From: an uncultured Flavobacterium sp.
Lineage (GTDB): Bacteria > Bacteroidota > Bacteroidia > Flavobacteriales > Flavobacteriaceae
DNA length: 7,513 nt
Assembly: GCF_937967675.1 (NCBI RefSeq)
Contig: NZ_CALBSN010000195.1
Span: forward strand, 1-7,513
Reading direction: 5' to 3'
The notes below the pieces were generated by a model. The model saw only the letters and a list, made by a program, of their open reading frames with translations. It was not told where the DNA came from and did not search any database. This document shows positions 1 to 4,949 of the stretch, one piece after another (the stretch's first letter is position 1; every line of letters begins with the position of its first letter). Made by a program: the position numbers and the translations under genes.

Positions 1-169
1 TTAATTCTTTTAGTTCAATATCTTTTCCGTCTTGATTGGTCCATTTTTCAGGCAAGTTGTAAATTGATAAATCGGTTATTGGTTTATCTTTTATGTCTTG
101 TTTTTCCTCTTTTGAATTGCATCCAATTAATAAAAGGGAAGCAATTACGAATAAAATTAGCTTTTTCAT
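1..169 (-). CDS. SCO1/SenC-like lipoprotein, N-terminal fragment (partial at window edge)
   Basis: The reverse strand reads ATG at 169 and stays open for 56 codons to the window edge. Residues 1-16 form a lipoprotein signal peptide (MKKLILFVIASLLLIG) with a lipobox ending at Cys17, followed by a charged, flexible linker (about 18-33). The segment SIYNLPEKWTNQDGKDIEL (35-53) resembles the start of SCO1/SenC thioredoxin-fold proteins, where a strand and a 'W.nqdGk.i.l.eL.GK' turn precede the copper-binding CxxxC motif. That motif would lie beyond the window, so the function is not proven here. SCO proteins are membrane-anchored copper chaperones or thiol reductases that help load copper into cupredoxin-type sites such as CuA. 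The gene starts 23 bases after the stop of the FGE-fold gene on the same strand, as the fourth gene of the nirK operon, which fits copper delivery to NirK. No Shine-Dalgarno sequence is visible. The lipoprotein call is firm; the SCO assignment is moderate because only the N-terminus is visible. Confidence 0.7.
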   Translation of the reverse strand, partial: MKKLILFVIASLLLIGCNSKEEKQDIKDKPITDLSIYNLPEKWTNQDGKDIELKEL

Positions 170-192
170 GTTTTTTTTGTTTAATTGAAAAC

Positions 193-963
193 TCAATTAG
201 CGATGTTTTTGGCACATCGGAAACCTAAATTTTTTGTTGTGTAGTTTGCTTTTATACTGCCTCGGAAAGCGTAACGCATAAAAGCGGCATAATTCATTAA
301 ATCAGTAGCATTGACAGAACCACTTCCGCAGAACAAATCTTTATCGGTATCTTTATCTTTTCTGGATTCTCCTGATAAAAAAATGCTATTGAAATCGAAA
401 GTCCATTCCCAAACCAATCCGTGCATATCGTAAACGCCCCAGTAATTCTTGAATGTTTTACCTACGGAATTGTTGTAGGTTTTATTTTTTTCGTACCAAC
501 TCAAGATGTATTTGTTGAATTCTTCTCTAGTTCTGGCGTCTTTTCGTTTTTCATCTGCCATAGCTACATATTCCCATTCATCTAAAGTGGCTAATCTTTT
601 ACCTTGACATTCGCAGTATTCTTTTGCAGCAAACCATGAAATATTAGTCACTGGCGCATTGGCATTTAATTGTCCGAAACTTAAGTCGCCACTCCATTCT
701 GATAAATAAGTTGTATTGGCAAAAAGGCGTTTGATTTTTGATTTTCTGTAATTCGGATTTTTTTTCAAAAATTCTAAATATTGTTGATTCGTAACCGGAT
801 ATACATCTAACAAAAAGGATTTAATGAACACTGGTTTCTTATCTGTTGTTCCATATAACGGAACGTAACTCCCTGCTCCAATGGTTACCATATCTTTGGG
901 TACCTGAGAAAAAGAAATGGAAACCCAAGATAATAAAATTAGGCAGTAGTGAAATCGTTTCAT
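193..963 (-). CDS. Exported SUMF1/formylglycine-generating-enzyme family protein lacking FGE catalytic cysteines
   Basis: The frame is open from ATG at 978 (261 residues), but the internal Met6 codon at 963 is preferred. It gives a clean signal peptide (MKRFHYCLILLSWVSISFSQ) and has GGAAG eight bases upstream, the only purine-rich ribosome site in this operon. Family signatures, in 261-residue numbering, are: DVYPVTNQQYLEF (58-70), the ISWFAAKEYCECQGKRLAT core and EWEYVAMA (113-141), GVYDMHGLVWEW (181-192), RYAFRGS (235-241) and NLGFRCAK (250-257). True FGEs oxidise a sulfatase cysteine to formylglycine using a Cys pair in a 'GGSYMCHRSYC' segment. Here the matching stretch is CGSGSVNATD...YAAFMRYAFR (217-239) and neither position is Cys, so sulfatase maturation is unlikely, and no sulfatase gene lies nearby. 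The position between a cytochrome c gene and a SCO-like gene, downstream of nirK, suggests a periplasmic role in NirK maturation, copper handling or binding. That role is inferred from context only. Confidence 0.88.
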   Translation of the reverse strand: MKRFHYCLILLSWVSISFSQVPKDMVTIGAGSYVPLYGTTDKKPVFIKSFLLDVYPVTNQQYLEFLKKNPNYRKSKIKRLFANTTYLSEWSGDLSFGQLNANAPVTNISWFAAKEYCECQGKRLATLDEWEYVAMADEKRKDARTREEFNKYILSWYEKNKTYNNSVGKTFKNYWGVYDMHGLVWEWTFDFNSIFLSGESRKDKDTDKDLFCGSGSVNATDLMNYAAFMRYAFRGSIKANYTTKNLGFRCAKNIAN

Positions 964-1003
964 AAATTGAGCTTCCATTCTTCAGTTTGTTTATTGTTTA
1001 TAC

Positions 1004-1429
1004 TTATTTTTTACCTCTTTGTGCTTTTACCATAGCAGGAGTAACTTTTGTATTGTTATTTCCCCAACTGCTGTAAACATAAGTCAGTACATCCGCTACT
1101 TGTTGGTCGCTTAATCCTTGACTAGTCATCGCACTATTGAATTTTTTGCCATTTACAGTAATAGGTCCGCTTAATCCGTTTAATACCACTTTAATGGCTC
1201 TGTTAACATCTTTATTTAGGTAATCAGATTTTGCTAAAGGAGGAAATGCGTTTGGAATTCCTTGTCCGTTTGCCTGATGACATGCGATACATGTTTTACT
1301 AAAAATTGCTTTTCCTTTATTTACATCCTGAAATGCCACTACTTCAGATGTTTTAGTTGTTGGTAATTTAAAACTGATTAAAGTTCCGGTTATGATAAGT
1401 GCGATGGCACTCAATACTATTTTTTTCAT
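1004..1429 (-). CDS. Small exported monohaem cytochrome c, paralogue of the NirK C-terminal domain
   Basis: The product has 141 residues. Residues 1-20 (MKKIVLSAIALIITGTLISF) form a signal peptide or N-terminal membrane anchor. One haem-binding motif, CIACH (47-51), gives covalent haem with His51 as proximal ligand. Met101 in KKFNSAMTSQ, followed by LSDQQVADVLTYVY, is the expected distal ligand and the class I cytochrome c C-terminal helix. The body (39-141) aligns without gaps to residues 378-480 of the upstream NirK, with about 74 of 103 positions identical by hand count, including the shared tail TKVTPxMVKxQR. It starts 26 bases after the nirK stop and ends 25 bases before Met1 of the next gene, so it is almost surely co-transcribed. 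The likely role is periplasmic electron carrier feeding NirK, either as the soluble partner of the fused haem domain or as an alternative donor. It probably arose by duplication of the fused domain, or the reverse. No Shine-Dalgarno sequence is seen before the ATG. Confidence 0.93.
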   Translation of the reverse strand: MKKIVLSAIALIITGTLISFKLPTTKTSEVVAFQDVNKGKAIFSKTCIACHQANGQGIPNAFPPLAKSDYLNKDVNRAIKVVLNGLSGPITVNGKKFNSAMTSQGLSDQQVADVLTYVYSSWGNNNTKVTPAMVKAQRGKK

Positions 1430-1791
1430 TTTGTGTTTATTCTATTTATATTTAATTAATGCATTTCTTTTGCTTTTGGAGCTGGTTTTGCTCTTTGTGT
1501 TTTAACCATTTCTGGAGTTACTTTGGTTTTGTTGTTACCCCAACCGTTGTACACATATGTTAAAACATCTGAAATTTCTTGATCGGTAAGGTTTTGACTC
1601 GTCATTACCGAATTGAATTTTTTACCATTTACTGTAATTTCGCCACTTAATCCATGAAGAACTGCATTGATTGCTCTGTTTGGATCTGCATTTAAGAAAT
1701 CAGATTTTACTAATGGAGGGAAAGCACCAGGAATACCTTGACCTTCTGATTGGTGACAAGCAAAACAAGTTCTTCCATAAATATTTTTACC
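1007..1791 (-). repeat. Tandem paralogous cytochrome c domains (1007-1315 and 1483-1791)
   Basis: Two direct copies of a 103-codon cytochrome c domain lie about 170 bases apart. One (1483-1791) is the C-terminal domain of NirK; the other (1007-1315) is the free-standing cytochrome. The protein alignment is gapless, with about 74 of 103 residues identical by hand count. Identical blocks include GQGIP, AFPPL, ITVNGKKFNS and DVLTYVY. The conserved tail after the last helix, which is not needed for haem binding, argues for duplication within this locus rather than independent recruitment. Confidence 0.85.
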
Positions 1792-2922
1792 ATCGGCAAT
1801 TTGTTGGTCTAATGTTTTGTTTACCACTACTTCTTTTCCATTACCTGATTTTGGCATCGTTTGAATAGTTCCTCCTTCTGGGTGATAAATACCTTCTTGC
1901 GTTGTACCTGAGTAAATTTTAGCATTTTCAGCACCTTCTACTTTTAACATTCCTAATGCTCCTTTGTTGAACGCTCTGAAGATGGAGTGATCCACTAAAA
2001 TGAAAGTTCCTGGAACATCTACTTTAAACTCTACAATTGCAGAACCACCAGCAGGAATTAATGTTGTTTGAACATTTTTATTGATTGCATCTCCACCTTC
2101 AATATGAACTCTGTCGAAAATCTCTCCAATAACGTGGAACGAAGAAACTAAATTTGGTCCACCGTTACCCATGTAAATTCTAACGGTTTCACCCACTTTA
2201 GCTGTTAACGCTTTGTCACCAGTTAAAGCACCAACTTTACCATTAAAAACTACATAATCAGGATGTTCATCAACGGCTTTTGTCATGTCGAAAGGTTGCA
2301 TTCCAGGTTCTCCATTTTTTCCTTTGGTATAAAAATCACCTTGCATTACGTAGTATTCTTTATCTACTGGAGGTAAACCACCTTCTGGTTCCACCAAAAT
2401 TAATCCGTACATCCCGTTTGCAATGTGCATCCCTACAGGAGCTGTAGCACAGTGGTACACATATAATCCTGGATTGATACATTTGAAATTAAAAGTTTTT
2501 TCATGTCCTGGCGCTACTAAAGAAGAAGCAGCTCCACCTCCAGGACCTGTAACGGCGTGTAAATCGATATTGTGAGGCAATTTGTTGTCTGGGTGATTTT
2601 TCAAAGTAAATTCTACTTCATCACCTACTCTAGTTCTAATAAAACTTCCTGGTACACTACCTCCAAAAGTCCAGTAAACATATTTAACACCGTCGGCCAT
2701 CTCACCTTCGATTTCTTTAATTTCCATGTTTACAATTAATTTTTTAGCAGGACGATCTCCAACAGGTTTTGGTACAAATGGAGGCGCTGTTAATTCTGCA
2801 ATCATTTCATCACCAACAGAGATATCAGCATAGTTGGTTGTTGAGTCACCGTTCTGTTTACATGCGATACTTGCTGCACAAGCCACACACAATACAAGAA
2901 CTTTTTTAATAAAATTACTCAT
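1456..2922 (-). CDS. nirK: Copper-containing nitrite reductase, AniA-like lipoprotein with fused C-terminal cytochrome c domain
   Basis: This enzyme reduces nitrite to nitric oxide in the periplasm or at the outer membrane. The product has 488 residues, longer than a two-domain NirK because of an added haem domain. Residues 1-20 are a signal peptide ending in a lipobox before Cys21 (ASIAC). Cupredoxin domain 1 (about 60-180) carries the type 1 copper ligands His117, Cys158, His166 and Met171, and the type 2 ligands His122 and His157. LPHNIDLHAVTG contains the catalytic Asp120, and YHCATAPVGMHIANGMYG is the short-loop form seen in Neisseria AniA. Cupredoxin domain 2 (about 185-330) carries SSFHVIGEIFD with catalytic His263, and DHSIFRAFNKGALG with type 2 ligand His312. 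All expected ligands are present. A linker (331-375) leads to a cytochrome c domain with CFACH (386-390) and likely axial Met440. Haem-fused NirKs are known, for example in Ralstonia pickettii and Pseudoalteromonas haloplanktis. It is the first gene of the operon. The start has no Shine-Dalgarno sequence, as is usual in Bacteroidota, but the lipoprotein signal begins exactly here. Confidence 0.97.
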   Translation of the reverse strand: MSNFIKKVLVLCVACAASIACKQNGDSTTNYADISVGDEMIAELTAPPFVPKPVGDRPAKKLIVNMEIKEIEGEMADGVKYVYWTFGGSVPGSFIRTRVGDEVEFTLKNHPDNKLPHNIDLHAVTGPGGGAASSLVAPGHEKTFNFKCINPGLYVYHCATAPVGMHIANGMYGLILVEPEGGLPPVDKEYYVMQGDFYTKGKNGEPGMQPFDMTKAVDEHPDYVVFNGKVGALTGDKALTAKVGETVRIYMGNGGPNLVSSFHVIGEIFDRVHIEGGDAINKNVQTTLIPAGGSAIVEFKVDVPGTFILVDHSIFRAFNKGALGMLKVEGAENAKIYSGTTQEGIYHPEGGTIQTMPKSGNGKEVVVNKTLDQQIADGKNIYGRTCFACHQSEGQGIPGAFPPLVKSDFLNADPNRAINAVLHGLSGEITVNGKKFNSVMTSQNLTDQEISDVLTYVYNGWGNNKTKVTPEMVKTQRAKPAPKAKEMH

Positions 2923-2987
2923 GGTAGAAAAAATTAGTTTTAAATATTGGTTTCAATAATAGTTTCGTTACTATCATTTTTTTAGGT

Positions 2988-2995
2988 CAAAATTA
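2988..2995 (-). promoter_or_regulatory. Predicted nirK promoter -7 element (TAATTTTG)
   Basis: On the minus strand TAATTTTG matches the Bacteroidota primary sigma factor -7 consensus TAnnTTTG exactly. It lies about 65 bases upstream of the nirK start codon and predicts transcription beginning near 2984. No TTTG-type -33 element lies at the usual 17-23 base spacing. The space is instead filled by an inverted repeat and an FNR-like site, consistent with an activator-dependent promoter. The match is a short motif in AT-rich DNA, so chance is possible. Confidence 0.5.
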
Positions 2996-3017
2996 AAGGA
3001 CAAAAACATCCTTTAAT
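2992..3017. repeat. Perfect 9-bp inverted repeat in the nirK promoter
   Basis: ATTAAAGGA (2992-3000) and TCCTTTAAT (3009-3017) are exact reverse complements separated by eight bases (CAAAAACA). The dyad overlaps the upstream edge of the predicted -7 element and abuts the FNR-like palindrome. It could be an operator for a second regulator that blocks the polymerase. If transcription starts further upstream it could instead form a hairpin in the leader RNA. The GGA/TCC core makes it less trivial than an A/T palindrome. No known regulator is assigned. Confidence 0.5.
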
Positions 3018-3031
3018 ATGATAAAAATCAT
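3018..3031. promoter_or_regulatory. FNR/DNR-like palindromic operator upstream of nirK
   Basis: ATGAT-AAAA-ATCAT is a perfect 5-bp inverted repeat with a 4-base spacer. It differs from the Escherichia coli FNR consensus TTGAT-N4-ATCAA only at the outermost base of each arm. Crp/Fnr-family regulators (FNR, DNR, NnrR) commonly control nitrite and nitric oxide reductase genes in response to low oxygen or NO. The centre (3024.5) lies about 40 bases upstream of the start predicted from the -7 element, the class II activator position. The regulator gene is not in the window. Confidence 0.55.
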
Positions 3032-3322
3032 GTTTCGAAAAAAAATTAAAAACTTAATAAAATAAGGTTTTGTGAAAAATATTCAAGTCTGAATACACTA
3101 AAACTCTAAAAAAAATAAGAAATAGATTTAAATTAAAAAAAACTCAAATTTTAACATAAACTGCATTTTTTCTACAGCAATTTATTTGATCATTATTTTT
3201 TTATTTGCGGCGTTTTAAAATAGTATTAGCAAGACATATATTATTTAATCAATTCCAGGTTATATAATTCCGTTTTTTTAATATGATTTTAAATTATAAA
3301 CTAATGAATAATATATAAATCT

Positions 3323-4933
3323 ATGAATTGTAAGACCTACTATATGTTAATTGCAAGTTTGTTAGCAGTTACATTATTACAAGCCCAAGACATTTTATGG
3401 GAACATTCCTATGGTGGAAAACACGCTGAATTTTTATATGATGCTCAATCAACAGCAGATTATGGTTTCATTCTAGCTGGAAGTTCTATCTCTAGCAAAA
3501 ATGGGAATAAAACAGAATCAAATAAAGGAGACCTTGATTACTGGATTTGGAAAATGGATGAAAAAGGAACTCCCGAATGGCAAAAAAGTTTTGGTGGCAA
3601 TGGTGTTGATTTACTACAAAGTATAAGAATCACAAATGATGGTGGATTTATTTTAGCTGGAACATCAACTTCTTCAATTAGTGGAGATAAAAAAGATGAA
3701 AGTAAAGGATTGGAAGATTTTTGGATAATTAAATTAGATGCTAAAGGTCAAGAATTATGGCAAAGGACCATTGGTGGATCAGGCCAAGATATACTTTTGA
3801 GTATAGCCCAAACAAAGGACGGAGGCTACATTTTAGGTGGTTCTTCAAGCTCTAATAAATCTGAACCTACTGATAAAGGAATCGTTGATAAATATGGTAA
3901 GCAAGAAGATTCTAGAGGGGGTATGGATTATTGGGTGGTTAAACTTGATAGTAAAGGGGAAATAGAATGGGATAAAACCATTGGTGGAAAATACAAGGAT
4001 GAATTAAAAAGTATTGAACAAACAAAAGATGATGGTTTTATATTAGGAGGATATTCTAATTCGCCTGAGTCAGGGGAAAAGTCTCAAAAAAGTTTTGGTT
4101 TTAGTGACTATTGGGTTTTAAAATTAGATAAAGAAGGAAACATCCAGTGGCAAGAAACAATTGGGGGAGATAAAGATGACAACCTATTTGCCTTAACTCA
4201 AACTAATGACGGTGGCTATATAATTGGTGGAAATTCAAATTCAGGAGCAACACATTCAAAAACAAAATCAAATAAGAATGGAACAGATTTTTGGATAGTA
4301 AAAATTAATGAGGTTGGTAGCATTGAATGGCAAAGAACCTACAATTTTGGGAAATATGATGTCTTAACTTCAATAGTTGAAAATCGAGATGGGACTTTTT
4401 TAATAGGAGGTTATGCCCAATCAGAGGCTAAATCTAAGATAGGAAAGTCTGATAAAGAAGGAATTAATGACTACATAGCTTTAAAACTTAAAGTAGATGG
4501 AGATATAATTTGGAAACAAACTTTTGGAAGTAAGGGGGATGAAGTATTAAAAAAGCTATTTGAAACAAGAGATGGCGGATATATTCTAGCTGGAACCTCT
4601 AAAGGAGAAGTTTCAAGAGATAAAAATTCAAATATTGGCGGAAGTGATTTTTGGGTAATAAAACTCGGAGACAAGGACAAAAAGAAAATAGAAAAAGAAA
4701 TTATAGAAGCGATTCCAAATCCAGCTCAAACTTTTACCAATGCTATTGTGGGATATGATTATAAAAGAGGAACTGCAACCCTTTTTGATTTAAGTGGAAG
4801 AAAAATTCATTCGGTTAAGATATTTGGAGAAAGAACAATACCATTTGATTTAAGTACACTTCCTCAAGGAATTTATGTAATTGAGGTAAAAACCGATACC
4901 AGTACAGATGGTGTTAAAGTAATTAAAAACTAA
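3323..4933 (+). CDS. Secreted seven-repeat beta-propeller-like protein with T9SS type A sorting domain
   Basis: The product has 536 residues. Residues 1-22 (MNCKTYYMLIASLLAVTLLQAQ) are a signal peptide for export by Sec. Seven repeats of about 57-70 residues follow, starting near 23, 83, 143, 213, 273, 333 and 394. Each follows the pattern W-[x]3-[F/I]GG...D.L.sI..T.DGGyIlgG.S.S....DyWi.KLd..G. This fits a seven-bladed propeller; blade 3 carries about ten extra residues (180-199). The C-terminal domain (about 459-536) opens with IPNPAQTF, continues with a strand-rich region including LFDLSGRKIHSVKI, and ends LPQGIYVIEVKTDTSTDGVKVIKN-like. This is the T9SS type A sorting signal that directs outer-membrane translocation and surface attachment or release. 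No catalytic residues are recognised. Sixteen bases separate it from the RHS-type gene, so the two are probably co-transcribed and may act together at the cell surface. The start is chosen because the signal peptide begins there; no Shine-Dalgarno sequence is visible. Confidence 0.9.
   Translation: MNCKTYYMLIASLLAVTLLQAQDILWEHSYGGKHAEFLYDAQSTADYGFILAGSSISSKNGNKTESNKGDLDYWIWKMDEKGTPEWQKSFGGNGVDLLQSIRITNDGGFILAGTSTSSISGDKKDESKGLEDFWIIKLDAKGQELWQRTIGGSGQDILLSIAQTKDGGYILGGSSSSNKSEPTDKGIVDKYGKQEDSRGGMDYWVVKLDSKGEIEWDKTIGGKYKDELKSIEQTKDDGFILGGYSNSPESGEKSQKSFGFSDYWVLKLDKEGNIQWQETIGGDKDDNLFALTQTNDGGYIIGGNSNSGATHSKTKSNKNGTDFWIVKINEVGSIEWQRTYNFGKYDVLTSIVENRDGTFLIGGYAQSEAKSKIGKSDKEGINDYIALKLKVDGDIIWKQTFGSKGDEVLKKLFETRDGGYILAGTSKGEVSRDKNSNIGGSDFWVIKLGDKDKKKIEKEIIEAIPNPAQTFTNAIVGYDYKRGTATLFDLSGRKIHSVKIFGERTIPFDLSTLPQGIYVIEVKTDTSTDGVKVIKN
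3389..4669 (+). repeat. Seven in-frame propeller repeats within the T9SS protein
   Basis: Successive units of about 171-210 bases encode the blades. Recurrent anchors are IEW or LWQ (start), IGG, TKDGGYILGG (centre) and DYWVVKLD (end). Units 2 to 5 are the most alike; units 6 and 7 are more diverged (unit 6 lacks the GG after the first strand and has YIALKLK in place of YWVVKLD). The DNA is not near-identical between units, so this is an old protein repeat and not a recent tandem expansion. Confidence 0.85.
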
Positions 4934-4949
4934 TTAAAATATTTTTAGA

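Larger units (their letters stand above)
2923..3322. other. Divergent AT-rich intergenic region between nirK and the propeller gene
   Basis: These 400 bases separate nirK (leftward) from the propeller gene (rightward). No credible protein-coding frame or RNA gene was seen. The nirK-proximal third (2984-3031) holds a -7 element, a 9-bp inverted repeat and an FNR-like palindrome, listed separately. The remainder (about 3032-3322) is A/T-run-rich sequence with no recognisable structured element. TATAAT occurs near 3262 and TTTG words occur near 3185-3210, but none form a convincing spaced Bacteroidota promoter for the rightward genes. Confidence 0.7.

Noticed and set aside
193..978. Sulfatase-maturing formylglycine-generating enzyme
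   Set aside because: The fold motifs are present, but the positions of both catalytic cysteines hold other residues and no sulfatase gene is nearby.
1671..1868. 65-codon plus-strand open frame opposite the NirK haem domain
   Set aside because: It lies wholly antisense to a well-supported coding region, has no ribosome site or recognisable domain, and reads as low-complexity translation of the opposite strand.
3180..3275. Promoter for the rightward genes (TTTG words near 3185-3210 and TATAAT near 3262)
   Set aside because: No pair of -33 and TAnnTTTG elements has proper spacing; single matches are expected by chance in such AT-rich DNA.
4471..4680. 69-codon minus-strand open frame inside the propeller gene
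   Set aside because: It is antisense to propeller repeat 7; the Ser/Pro/Leu-rich composition is the mirror of the repeat codons and nothing else supports it.
4934..4949. Terminator between the propeller and RHS-type genes
   Set aside because: The 16-base gap has a short T run but no inverted repeat before it, so read-through is more likely.
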